Shown here: piece by piece, positions 55,838 through 64,000 of the stretch
How the letters are laid out: each line of letters starts with the position of its first letter
Position numbering within the stretch: position 1 is the stretch's first letter
Source: Lentzea sp033794685
Lineage (GTDB): Bacteria > Actinomycetota > Actinomycetes > Mycobacteriales > Pseudonocardiaceae
NCBI GenBank assembly: GCA_033794685.1
Contig: JARAYZ010000001.1
Length of the DNA: 64,000 bases
Strand: one strand, 5' to 3'
Position numbers and translations under genes: made by a program
Notes under the pieces: model-generated
What the model saw: the letters and a program-made list of their open reading frames with translations, nothing else
What the model was told of the DNA's origin: nothing
The model's database searches: none

Positions 55838-57096
55838 TTGGCGGCGTCCGTCGCTTCCTTCAGGGCCTGCGTCCACGCGTCAGCCGCGGACTGCTTGCCC
55901 TGCTCCACACGGGTCAGCGCGGTGCCGAACACCGGTCCGACCTTCGAGTCCTTCGTGCCGCGGTAGGTCGGCTTCAGCGACTCCGCCGAGGTCGCGAAGA
56001 TCTGGCCCACCGGAGCCTTGTTGAAGTACTCGTTGACGGTCGCCTGCACCTCGGCGTCCTGGTAGACCTTCGGCTGCGACGGCAGGTTGCCCGTCTCCTT
56101 GAAGATCCGCTTCTGCTGCTCGGGGGCCGTGAGCCACTTGGCGAGCTCGTAGGCCTCCTTCGGGTGCTTGCCCTGCTTCGGGACGGCGAGGAACGAGCCA
56201 CCCCAGTTGCCGCCACCGCCGGGCGCCGTCGTCACGTCCCACTTCCCGGCAGCCGCGTCACCGGCACCCGCCTTGATCAGCGCGAGCGCCCAGGCCGGGC
56301 ACGTGGTGGTGGCGAACGAACCCTGCTTCAGCGCGACGTTCCAGTCCTGGCTGAACGGCTCGAGGGCACCGGTCTGTCCCTTGGTGCCGAGCGCCGCCGC
56401 CTGGTCGAACGCCGTCTTGACCTTGTCGTTCTTCTCCGCGATGTACGAGTCGTCCTTCGCGAAGTAGCCCTCCTCGGTCTGGTCGAGGATCGCCTTGTAG
56501 ACGTTGCGGCCGGTGTCGACGAACTTCACGTTCGGCGTCTTGGCCGCGAACTGGTCGGCGACCTTCGCGTAGTCGGCCCAGGTCGGCCACAACTTGGCGA
56601 CCTCGGCCCGGTCCGTCGGCAGGCCAGCCGCCGCGAACAGGTCGGCGCGGTAGCAGAGACCCAGGCTGCCCATGTCCGTGCCCAGCCCCAGCACGAACTC
56701 ACCGCCGTCGGCGGTGCCCTGGTTCCACTTCCACCCGGCCCACTGGTCCTTCAGGTCCTTCGCGCCGTACTCCGCCAGGTTGACGAACTTGTCCTTGGAG
56801 GCGCGGAACTGCGAGACCACGCCTTCCTCGAGGGCGACGATGTCCGCGGCACCACGGCCACCCGCGAGCTGCGTCGCGAGCTGCGTGTTGTGCTGCTCCA
56901 TCTTGACCTTGCGCTGCTCGATCTTGATGTTCGAGTGCGAGGCCATGTACTCCTCGATGAGCTTGTCGTACCCGAAGTCGGAGAACAGACCCAGCGACAG
57001 CTCGATCTTGCCGTCGGCCCCGGAACTCCCGCCGCATCCAGCGACCAGAACCATCGCGAGGGTCGCAGCGACGCTGCCGACCAGTCTTGTGCTCAT
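55834..57096 (-). CDS. ABC sugar transporter substrate-binding lipoprotein (CebE-like)
   Basis: A 420-residue lipoprotein (LAMVLVAGCGGSSG, Cys ~21) of the family 1 solute-binding proteins: YDKLIEEYMASHSNIKIEQ, GGRGAADIVALEEGVVSQF, GLGTDMGSLGLCYRADLFAA and GGNWGGSFLAVPKQGKHPKE. It is the first gene of the operon. Cellobiose or a related beta-glucoside is the likely ligand, from the bglC gene and operator. A LacI-type operator lies 42 bases upstream. Confidence 0.9.
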   Translation of the reverse strand: MSTRLVGSVAATLAMVLVAGCGGSSGADGKIELSLGLFSDFGYDKLIEEYMASHSNIKIEQRKVKMEQHNTQLATQLAGGRGAADIVALEEGVVSQFRASKDKFVNLAEYGAKDLKDQWAGWKWNQGTADGGEFVLGLGTDMGSLGLCYRADLFAAAGLPTDRAEVAKLWPTWADYAKVADQFAAKTPNVKFVDTGRNVYKAILDQTEEGYFAKDDSYIAEKNDKVKTAFDQAAALGTKGQTGALEPFSQDWNVALKQGSFATTTCPAWALALIKAGAGDAAAGKWDVTTAPGGGGNWGGSFLAVPKQGKHPKEAYELAKWLTAPEQQKRIFKETGNLPSQPKVYQDAEVQATVNEYFNKAPVGQIFATSAESLKPTYRGTKDSKVGPVFGTALTRVEQGKQSAADAWTQALKEATDAAK

Positions 57097-57137
57097 CCGT
57101 CCTCCTCGACGACGCCGTGAGCGGCGCTTAACTGTGA

Positions 57138-57151
57138 TGAGAGCGCTCTCA
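57138..57151 (-). promoter_or_regulatory. LacI-type operator of the sugar ABC-bglC operon
   Basis: TGAGAGCGCTCTCA, a perfect 14-bp palindrome 42-55 bases upstream of the binding-protein gene. It differs from the CebR/CelR consensus TGGGAGCGCTCCCA only at the symmetric third positions. Strong candidate site for the LacI-family regulator at 49099-50130. Confidence 0.8.
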
Positions 57152-57285
57152 CACTCAACCGGTGACGCGCGGGTGTCAAGCGGTCGACATCGTTCCGTAA
57201 CTTTGTGGAGGCAGGCAACAAAAACCTGGACCGGAACGCCGAACGTGTCAGCCGGGGCGGTCGGCGGACCCCCGGGAACGACGAA

Positions 57286-57320
57286 GAGGGACGACCGGGC
57301 CCTCGCTCCGGTCGTCCCTC
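57286..57320. terminator. 13-bp hairpin in the 57.1-57.6 kb gap
   Basis: GAGGGACGACCGG (57286-57298), 9-base loop, CCGGTCGTCCCTC (57308-57320). One of three strong hairpins in this ~500-base gene-free stretch; the gap also holds the LacI-type operator. Confidence 0.75.
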
Positions 57321-57462
57321 ACCCCAGGTAGAGAGGGTTGCGGGCCAAAAGTGACGCGTGCCGTCCAAAGTTTTTTCGCGAGATCACGATCGGGGCACGC
57401 GGAGGCGGTGGCGGAGCGCGCGTTCATGCAGGTGAACAACAAACCGGTCCGGCACGCGCAGC

Positions 57463-57495
57463 GGAGGCCCGGTGCCCCGACGGCACCGGACCTCC
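57463..57495. terminator. Second hairpin in the 57.1-57.6 kb gap
   Basis: GGAGGCCCGGTGCC (57463-57476) pairs with GGCACCGGACCTCC (57482-57495), 13 of 14 positions, loop CCGAC. Confidence 0.65.
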
Positions 57496-57538
57496 ACCGA
57501 TCCCCCGGTCGTGCGGCCCCTGTTTCCGCACTCCCGAA

Positions 57539-57577
57539 CCCGCCCGGCCGTGGCCCCCGACAGCGAGGCCGGGCGGG
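57539..57577 (-). terminator. Terminator of the FtsX-type permease gene
   Basis: CCCGCCCGGCC (57539-57549) and GGCCGGGCGGG (57567-57577), 11-bp perfect stem, 17 bases after the permease stop. Confidence 0.8.
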
Positions 57578-57594
57578 GTGTTCCGCGAGGTTCG

Positions 57595-60111
57595 CTACGC
57601 CTCCGCCATGCCCGCGACCACGGAGTTCTTCGCCGCACGACGGGCCGGCAGGGCTGCCGCGACGATCGCCGCGACCACGGCCAGGCCGAGCATGATGCCG
57701 ATCTGTCCGAACGGGATGGAGAAGCTGATCGTGAACTCCGAGTTGGAGATCGCCTCGACCAGCAGCCACCCGAACCCGGCGCCGAGCAGCACACCCACGA
57801 CCGCGCCGATCAGTGCCATCAGAATCGATTCGACCACCAGCATCTGCCGCAGCTGGCCCCTCGTCAGGCCCAGTGCCCGCAGCAGGGCGGACTCGCGGGT
57901 CCGCTCCAGCACCGAGAGCGTCAGCGTGTTCGCGATGCCGAACAGGGCGATGATCAGCGCCAGGCCGACGAGGGCCCAGATGAACATCAGGATCTGGTCG
58001 ATCTGCGCGTTCAGCTCCGCCTTGGTCTCGGCCGCGGAGTCCAACACCGCCACCGGGGAGGTCGCGATGAACCGTTCCAGGTCGGCGCGGGCCTGCGTGA
58101 TGTCCGTGCCGGGGGCCAGCTTGACCAGGATGTTCTGGTAACCCTTCGCGGGCTCCTTGACCAGGGACTCCGCGGTCTTGAGCGTCACGATGCCGGTGCC
58201 GTAGCTGTTGTCCTTGATCAGCGCGACGACCTTGAGGTCCTTGCCGCTGATCGGGACGGTGGAGCCGAGGGAGACACCCGCCTGCTTCGCCTCCTTCTCC
58301 CGCATGGCGATCTCGCCGTCCTTGAGACCGGTGAGCGTGCCGCCGGCGAGCTCGGGACGCACCAGGGATCCGAGCGCCTCGGTCGGGTAGCCGGTGACGT
58401 CGGCGTACTCGAGCTTCGGCGACTCGCCGAAGGCCCTGAGCTCGGGGGCGATCTGCGCGACGTTCTTGACCTTCGCGAGCTCGTCGGTGAACTTCTGCGA
58501 GAGCGGCTGGCTGTAGACGTTCGACTTGACCGCGTAGTCGGCCGGGAACCTCTTGTCGACCTGCTCGTTCATGGTCGCGCGGCCGCTGCCGGCCACGACC
58601 GTCACCATGGCGACGATGGTCACGCCGATCATCAACGCGGCCGTGGTCGCGGCCGTGCGCTTCGGGTTGCGGCCCGCGTTGGCCGAGGCCAGCTTCGCCG
58701 GGACACCGCGCAGCGCCTTGCCGAACAACCGGTTCACCAGCGGCACGTAGAGCGGGCCGAGGAGCAGCACCGCGAGCAGCAGCACCATCGTGGCACCACC
58801 GGTGATGAACATCGCCGGCTCTTCCTTCTCCTGCTGGAGTCCGAAGTAGACGGCGGCGCCACCGACGAGCGCGATCAGTGCCGCGGCGACGATCCGGACC
58901 TTGCCGGTGCGGGCGACGTCGTCGGAGCTGTCCGGCTGCGAGCGCAGCGCGGCCACGGGGGCGACGCGGGTGGCACGACGGGCCGGCAGCACGGCGGACA
59001 GCACCGTCACGACCACACCGACACCGAAGCCGGCGGCGATGGTCACCCACGAGATCGGCAGGCGGATCGGGGCGTCCTCGCCACCGGGGCCACCGACCGT
59101 GCTGATGAACGCCTGCAGGCCGGCCGAGACGCCGATCCCGCCGAGGAGTCCGAGCACCGATGCCGCGAGGCCCATGAAGAGCGCCTCGGCGAGCACGCTG
59201 CGGAACACCTGGGAGCGGTTCGCGCCGACGCAGCGCAGCAGCGCGAGTTCCTTGGTGCGCTGGGCGACGAGGATCGTGAAGGTGTTGTAGATGACCATGC
59301 CCGCGACGATGAGCGAGATCGCGGCGAACGCGAGCAGAAAGGTCTTGATCTCCCCCGCGGCGTCACCGACCTGGGCGAGCGTGGCCTTGGTCAGCTCCTC
59401 ACCGGTCTGCACCTGGTAGCCGGAGCCGATGGCCTTGGTGATGTCGGCGACGAGCTGCTGCTGCGTCACACCGGGCTTGGCGACCGCGACGATCTCGTAG
59501 ATCCGCTGGTCCGGGATGACCGTGCGCAGGCCCTCCGGCGAGACGACGACGTGGTCGCTGCCGGACATCGAGATGCTGCTGGCGCCCTGCTGGTAAGTGC
59601 CGACGATGGTGAACGCGTGCTCGGCGTTGTCCTTGTCGAGCAGCTTCAGCTTGTCGCCGACCTTGAGCTTCGCGATCTGCGCGGTCTTGACGTCGATCGC
59701 GGCCTCGTCGGCCTTGACCGGGAACTTGCCGTCCTTGAGGTTGAAGTCGCGCAGCTTCTCCGTCGTCGGCAGCGGCTGCACCAACGCGTCGCGCGCCTTG
59801 CCTTCCCCGCTGAGCAACGCGGCGCTGCCGAACTCCCGCGAGTCCGCGCCCTCGACACCGGGGGTGTTGCGGATCTTCTGCAGGAAGTCGGCGGGGATGC
59901 CGTCCTCCCGGTTGGGGCTGTTCTCCGCCGTGTGCACGGCCGCGTCGACGTTGCGGGCGCTGCGGGCGAAGTTGTCCCTGGTCTGCTCCCCGACCGCGTC
60001 GCCGAGCACGAGCGTGCCCGTCACGAACGCGACGCCGAGGGCGATGGCGATGCTGGACAGCACCAGCCTCGCCGTACGGGCTCGGAGGCCCGCGAGGATC
60101 GTCTTCAGCAT
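57595..60111 (-). CDS. ABC transporter permease, FtsX/MacB type
   Basis: An 838-residue protein with two FtsX modules. TM1 near the start (ARLVLSSIAIALGVAFVTGT) is followed by a large extracytoplasmic domain and three TMs (~265-400) with IVYNTFTIL-type motifs (VIYNTFTILVAQRTKELALL). Four TMs, a second extracytoplasmic domain and three more TMs repeat the layout (GIANTLTLSVLERTRESALL). Such proteins do not form a channel for small solutes but move lipids, lipoproteins or peptides, or transmit force. The ATPase gene lies seven bases upstream. The cargo is unknown. Confidence 0.92.
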   Translation of the reverse strand: MLKTILAGLRARTARLVLSSIAIALGVAFVTGTLVLGDAVGEQTRDNFARSARNVDAAVHTAENSPNREDGIPADFLQKIRNTPGVEGADSREFGSAALLSGEGKARDALVQPLPTTEKLRDFNLKDGKFPVKADEAAIDVKTAQIAKLKVGDKLKLLDKDNAEHAFTIVGTYQQGASSISMSGSDHVVVSPEGLRTVIPDQRIYEIVAVAKPGVTQQQLVADITKAIGSGYQVQTGEELTKATLAQVGDAAGEIKTFLLAFAAISLIVAGMVIYNTFTILVAQRTKELALLRCVGANRSQVFRSVLAEALFMGLAASVLGLLGGIGVSAGLQAFISTVGGPGGEDAPIRLPISWVTIAAGFGVGVVVTVLSAVLPARRATRVAPVAALRSQPDSSDDVARTGKVRIVAAALIALVGGAAVYFGLQQEKEEPAMFITGGATMVLLLAVLLLGPLYVPLVNRLFGKALRGVPAKLASANAGRNPKRTAATTAALMIGVTIVAMVTVVAGSGRATMNEQVDKRFPADYAVKSNVYSQPLSQKFTDELAKVKNVAQIAPELRAFGESPKLEYADVTGYPTEALGSLVRPELAGGTLTGLKDGEIAMREKEAKQAGVSLGSTVPISGKDLKVVALIKDNSYGTGIVTLKTAESLVKEPAKGYQNILVKLAPGTDITQARADLERFIATSPVAVLDSAAETKAELNAQIDQILMFIWALVGLALIIALFGIANTLTLSVLERTRESALLRALGLTRGQLRQMLVVESILMALIGAVVGVLLGAGFGWLLVEAISNSEFTISFSIPFGQIGIMLGLAVVAAIVAAALPARRAAKNSVVAGMAEA

Positions 60112-60118
60112 CGGTAGC

Positions 60119-60871
60119 TCACGCCCCCAGGTGCGTGAGGGCGTTGACGACGGACTCGGTGGTGGGCTGGTGGATCTCGCCCGCGAGCCGGCCGTCGGCG
60201 AGCAGCACCACGCGGTCCGCGTAGCTCGCGGCCACCGGGTCGTGCGTCACCATGATCACGGTCTGGCCCATCTTGCGGACCGACATGCGCAGGAAGTCGA
60301 GGACCTCGGCGCCGCTGCGCGAGTCCAGGTTGCCGGTCGGCTCGTCGGCGAAGATGACCTCGGGACGGGCGACCAGGGCACGGGCACACGCCACGCGCTG
60401 CTGCTGGCCACCGGAGAGCTCGGTCGGGCGGTGCGTGAGCCGGTCGCGCAGGCCCAGCACGTTGACGATCGTGTCGAACCATTCCTTGTCGGGCTTGCGA
60501 CCGGCGAGCTCCAGGCCCAGCAGGATGTTCTGCTCGGCGGTCAGCGTCGGCAGCAGGTTGAACGCCTGGAACACGAAGCCGACGCGGTCGCGGCGCAGCT
60601 TGGTCAGGTCCTTGTCGTTCAGCTTGGTGATCTCGGTCTGTCCGATGTGGATCGCGCCACCGTCCACCGTGTCCAGTCCCGCGAGGCAGTGCATCAGCGT
60701 GGACTTGCCGGAGCCGGACGGGCCCATGATCGCGGTGAAACGGCCGGCCTGGAAGGCGACGCTCACGCCGTCGAGCGCCCGCACCGCGGTGTCACCCTTG
60801 CCGTAGACCTTCACCAGGTTGTGGGCCGCCGCGGCGGTCCGGGTGCCGACCTCGGACACCAGTGCAGACAT
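60119..60871 (-). CDS. ABC transporter ATP-binding protein, MacB/LolD type
   Basis: A 250-residue ATPase. Walker A is MGPSGSGKSTLMHCLAGLD, Q-loop FVFQAFNLLPTLTAEQN, signature LSGGQQQRVACARAL, Walker B VIFADEPTGNLDS and H-loop VTHDP. It powers the adjacent FtsX-type permease. ATG 60869-60871 has GAGGAAGG upstream; a GTG at 60889 is an alternative. Confidence 0.94.
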   Translation of the reverse strand: MSALVSEVGTRTAAAAHNLVKVYGKGDTAVRALDGVSVAFQAGRFTAIMGPSGSGKSTLMHCLAGLDTVDGGAIHIGQTEITKLNDKDLTKLRRDRVGFVFQAFNLLPTLTAEQNILLGLELAGRKPDKEWFDTIVNVLGLRDRLTHRPTELSGGQQQRVACARALVARPEVIFADEPTGNLDSRSGAEVLDFLRMSVRKMGQTVIMVTHDPVAASYADRVVLLADGRLAGEIHQPTTESVVNALTHLGA

Positions 60872-60880
60872 AGCGCTTGC

Positions 60881-60913
60881 CTTCCTCACAGGGGACGTTC
60901 CTTGATGAGGAAG
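60881..60913. promoter_or_regulatory. Inverted repeat over the ABC gene ribosome-binding site
   Basis: CTTCCTCA (60881-60888) and TGAGGAAG (60906-60913). On the minus strand the second arm holds GAGGAAG, the ribosome-binding region. It could be an operator or an RNA structure limiting translation. Confidence 0.35.
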
Positions 60914-60990
60914 AAGCTATTTCGACGGTCCGTGCGCGGACATCAACTCCGCGACGCGTTGCGCGTCAGCCTGAGGTATGACAACCGCGG

Positions 60991-63978
60991 CTATTCCAGC
61001 AGACCCCGGTCGTACGCGATCGCCACGGCCTCCGCACGCCGGGAGGCCCCCAGCTTCGCCATGATCCGGGAAAGGTGCACGGACACGGTCTTCTCGCTGA
61101 TGTAGAGCTCCTCGCCGACCTCGCGGTTCGTCCGTCCCGAGGCCACCAGGCCGAGCACGTCCCGTTCGCGCGGGGTGAAGAGGTCGACCCGCTCGCGCAC
61201 CGGTTCGTCGGCCCTGAGGGTGATGCGGGCCCGCTTGGCGCACGACGCGACGGCCTCGGCCAGCGGCACGGCCTTGAGCCTCGTCGCCACCTCGTCGGCC
61301 TGCCTGAGCTGGTCGGCGGCCTCGTCGCGGCGGTCCGCGCCCAGCAACGCCTCCGCGAGCCGCCACCGGCACAGGGCCTGCTCGAACACGACGCCGTACG
61401 CGAACTCGTCGACGGCGGCCTGCCACAGCCCCGGGTCGCCCGCGCCGGTCAGCCTGGACTCCTCGGCCAGCGCACGGGCGAGCCACGCGCGTCCCTCCGG
61501 GCCGAGGACCCCGGCCCGCGGCTTGCCGTTCCGCGCGGTCAGCCGGACGTGTTCGGCCAGCTCATGACCGGCCTGGACGGCGTCGGCCTCCGCCTTGGCG
61601 TCTCGCTTGCGACGGGCCTTCGCGGCGATCTCCGCGTGCGCCGCGATGCCGATCGCGCCGATCCGGATGCCCGCGAGCATCCACGGGCCGCCGAGCTTGC
61701 GCGCCCACGCCAGCGCGTCCGTGACCCGCTCCACGGCCAGTTCCGGACGGCCGCGCCACAACGCCAGTTCGGCGCCGGTACCGCCGTTGATCAGGGCGAT
61801 CTGGATGTCGCGGTGCCAGTCGCTGCGCAGCTTCGTGATCATCCGCTCGGACTCGGCCAGGTCGCCGCGCGAGACCGTGAGGTGCGTGCTCGCCGACGCC
61901 AGCCGCGCCAGCACCGTCGACGACACCGACATGCCGGGCGGTTCGCTGGCCCACGCCGCGTAGTCCCAGTCGCCGATGTAGTAGTGCACGAGCACCTGGA
62001 GGATGCGGATCTCCAGCCCGTACATGCTCCAGGTCAGGCCGGTCTCCTTCGCCCGGTTCCCCGCGAGGGTGTAGACGCGCGCCGCCTCGGCCAGATCGCC
62101 GCGGTCGTAGTGCATCATTCCGTAGTAGTACCAAGCCCTCAGCTCGTTGTTGAACGCTCCGACCTCGCGCGCGCACTCGATGGCGCGCTCGAAGCTGGCC
62201 TTGGCCTCGGCCGGTTCGCCCGCGTGGTCGTCGAGGATCGCCAGCGTGCCCAGGCCGTCCGCGACCGCACCCGGCGCGTTCGCCGTCTGCCCGTTCGCGA
62301 TCGCCAGCTCAGCTGCTTCGCGTGCCTCGGCGTCCTTGCGTTCCTGGCGCAGGGAGGAAGCCTTGCCCGCGAACACCCTGGCCCGCGTGGGGCTGGGTTC
62401 GCGGTCACGCACGAGCTGGAGTGCCTTCGCCAGCACCAGGTAGTGCTCTTCCTCGTTGCCGTCGAGGATCGAGAGCGCCTGCGAGAGCCGCAACCAGATC
62501 TCCGCGGCCTCCTCCGGCGTCTGCTCGGCGCTGATGGCCTTGGTGGCACTGCGGGCGAACGCGACCGCGCGTTCCGGCTGCCCGGCCGTGCCCGCGACCC
62601 AGGACGCGCGCCGCAGCAGCACCGACTCGTCCACATCGGACGGACGGTCCGCCTTCGGCACCGCGTTCCACAGGTTGAGCGCCTTTTCCAGGTACCGCAA
62701 CGACTCCGCGGGCGCACCGGCGCGTTCAGCCTCTTTCGACGCGATGATCGAGGCGTTCAACGCCTGCGGCAGGTCGTGGCTTTCGAACGCGTGGTGGGCC
62801 AGCGCCGCCGCGGCACCGCGCTCCTCCAGCCGCTGAGCCAGGTGGTGGGCGTACGCGGCGTGCAGCCGCACCCGTTCGCCGGGAAGCAGGTCTCCGTAAA
62901 CGGCTTCGCGGACCAGGGCGTGGCGGAACGTGTAGACCTCGTCGTCGCCCACGACGAGCAGGTGGTGCTGGACCAGTTCGCGCAACGCCGTGTCGAACGC
63001 GAGGTCCGCCATGCCCGCGACCTCGTGCAGCCGGTAGTGCCGGACGCGGCGTCCCCAGGCCGACGCGACGCGAACGGCGTGCTGCGCCTCGGGACTGAGG
63101 CTCTCGACCCGGCTGAGCAGCACGTCGGCGAGCGCGGACGGCAACGACCTGGCGTCGTCACAGGTGGCCACCGCGATGAGTTCCTCGGCGAAGAAGGCGT
63201 TGCCCTCGGAGCGTTCCGCGACCTGCTGGAGGACGTCCTGCGGCAGGTCGTCGGACAGCGCCTCGACGAACCGGCGGGCGTCCGCGGCGTTGAACGGCGT
63301 GAGGTCCATGCGGTCGACGGCGGGCAGCCGGACCAGCTCGGACAGCAAGGGGCGCAACGGATGGCTGCGGTGCAGGTCGTCCGCGCGGTAGGTGGCGACG
63401 ACCAGCAGGCGCTGGGAACGCAGGCGGGACAACAGGAACGACAGCAGGTACCGGGTGGACGCGTCCGCCCAGTGCAGGTCCTCGACCACGAACAGCACGC
63501 GCTGCCGTTCGGAGAGATCACCCAGCAACCCGAGCACGGCGTCGAACAGCTGGAGCTGCCCCACGTCCTGCTCGGGCCTGCGGCCTGGGATCAGGCTCGG
63601 CGCGATCATGCCCTCGGTCCCGGGCTCGCGTTCGGCCGGCAACGCCAGCTGCGGCAGCAACATCGCGAGCGCGGGCCGGTTCAGCACGTCGGTCTTGAGC
63701 TTGCCCAGCGCCTCGGCGAACGGCAGGTACGGCAGGCCGGTCTCGCCGGCGTCGAGACACCGTCCCATGAGGACGAGGGTGTCGTCGGCGCTGGCGGCCA
63801 GTTCGTCGATCAGCCGGGTCTTGCCCACTCCGGCGTCACCCGCGACCAGCACGGCTCCCGCGGCGCCCTCCCCGGCCTGAGCGAGGGCCGCACGCAACCG
63901 GTCGAGTTCCCGATCGCGTGCGACGAGCGGAATTCCGGAACCGAGGCGCGCCACAAGGGGCATGCTGTCACACGTCAT
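60991..63978 (-). CDS. Large ATPase LuxR-family (LAL) regulator
   Basis: A 995-residue LAL regulator. The N-terminal AAA/STAND ATPase has Walker A LVAGDAGVGKTRLIDEL (~residue 45) and Walker B LFVVEDLHWADAS (~160). A long TPR-like helical middle (~380-900) follows. The C-terminal LuxR HTH (~925-990) is FTPRERDVLGLVASGRTNRE with ISEKTVSVHLSRIMAKLG. Start ATG 63976-63978 or the internal ATG 63961-63963 (MPLVARLG). It lies ~120 bases downstream of the ABC exporter's start region, on the same strand and upstream of it, so it may activate that transporter (inference). Confidence 0.92.
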   Translation of the reverse strand: MTCDSMPLVARLGSGIPLVARDRELDRLRAALAQAGEGAAGAVLVAGDAGVGKTRLIDELAASADDTLVLMGRCLDAGETGLPYLPFAEALGKLKTDVLNRPALAMLLPQLALPAEREPGTEGMIAPSLIPGRRPEQDVGQLQLFDAVLGLLGDLSERQRVLFVVEDLHWADASTRYLLSFLLSRLRSQRLLVVATYRADDLHRSHPLRPLLSELVRLPAVDRMDLTPFNAADARRFVEALSDDLPQDVLQQVAERSEGNAFFAEELIAVATCDDARSLPSALADVLLSRVESLSPEAQHAVRVASAWGRRVRHYRLHEVAGMADLAFDTALRELVQHHLLVVGDDEVYTFRHALVREAVYGDLLPGERVRLHAAYAHHLAQRLEERGAAAALAHHAFESHDLPQALNASIIASKEAERAGAPAESLRYLEKALNLWNAVPKADRPSDVDESVLLRRASWVAGTAGQPERAVAFARSATKAISAEQTPEEAAEIWLRLSQALSILDGNEEEHYLVLAKALQLVRDREPSPTRARVFAGKASSLRQERKDAEAREAAELAIANGQTANAPGAVADGLGTLAILDDHAGEPAEAKASFERAIECAREVGAFNNELRAWYYYGMMHYDRGDLAEAARVYTLAGNRAKETGLTWSMYGLEIRILQVLVHYYIGDWDYAAWASEPPGMSVSSTVLARLASASTHLTVSRGDLAESERMITKLRSDWHRDIQIALINGGTGAELALWRGRPELAVERVTDALAWARKLGGPWMLAGIRIGAIGIAAHAEIAAKARRKRDAKAEADAVQAGHELAEHVRLTARNGKPRAGVLGPEGRAWLARALAEESRLTGAGDPGLWQAAVDEFAYGVVFEQALCRWRLAEALLGADRRDEAADQLRQADEVATRLKAVPLAEAVASCAKRARITLRADEPVRERVDLFTPRERDVLGLVASGRTNREVGEELYISEKTVSVHLSRIMAKLGASRRAEAVAIAYDRGLLE

Positions 63979-64000
63979 GAGCCGGTGCTGCTGTGTTTTC

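Noticed and set aside
57472..60117. 881-codon open frame opposite the FtsX permease
   Set aside because: Same GC effect; the minus-strand frame has clear TM and FtsX motifs.

Overview
The window is GC-rich with strong third-position bias and GTG/TTG starts. It carries Lsr2, a SigE-family ECF sigma factor, a PopR-type regulator beside paired ClpP genes, a tandem glycine riboswitch and cellobiose-style LacI/ABC/GH1 genes. This points to a filamentous actinomycete, most likely Pseudonocardiaceae (Lentzea, Saccharothrix, Actinosynnema or Amycolatopsis type). That placement comes from gene content only, not from a search. No insertion sequence, prophage, CRISPR array or secondary-metabolite core gene is visible, so the DNA reads as ordinary chromosome with many small regulatory circuits.

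Layout. 0-4.4 kb: end of a LuxR-type regulator, two tandem LysE-type exporters, a DUF4232 secreted protein, and a PadR regulator coupled to an FAD monooxygenase behind a clear promoter/operator. 4.4-9.7 kb: a CitA/CitB-type two-component system divergent from a tctCBA tripartite tricarboxylate transporter. 9.7-15.8 kb: an SDR-TetR pair, a large ATPase/BTAD regulator and two secreted proteins. 15.9-17.5 kb: popR facing a two-gene clpP operon; one ClpP has lost its catalytic serine. Near-identical palindromes precede both transcription units. 17.6-20.1 kb: a sugar-acid operon (mutarotase-like, PfkB kinase, SMP-30). 20.1-22.4 kb: a nuclease-like/CBM2 lipoprotein, a tRNA with anticodon CAA, CsoR and Lsr2.

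22.5-34.1 kb: fused PabAB, an ECF sigma factor with its membrane partner, a metallophosphoesterase, a polyamine operon (ornithine decarboxylase, SpeD, SpeE), an S9 peptidase, and a coupled cyclopropane-synthase/DUF1295 pair. 34.2-39.4 kb: a secreted repeat protein, then glycine metabolism (tandem glycine riboswitch, a 24-codon leader ORF, gcvT, glyA) and small membrane proteins. 39.7-47 kb: fatty-acid beta-oxidation genes on both strands (CoA transferase and acyl-CoA dehydrogenase; thiolase and FadB) with an AraC regulator. 47-50 kb: small secreted or membrane proteins, a DasR-like operator, a 144-base inverted repeat and a 30-base tandem repeat.

49-57.2 kb: a LacI regulator, an ACT-GNAT acetyltransferase, a phytase-like esterase, and a binding protein-permease-permease-GH1 operon with TGAGAGCGCTCTCA upstream, an arrangement like cebEFG-bglC. 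57.5-64 kb: an FtsX-type ABC exporter and a second large LuxR ATPase regulator. Many units end in strong GC hairpins, several with a TTCG loop, and most operons use 4-base start/stop overlaps.
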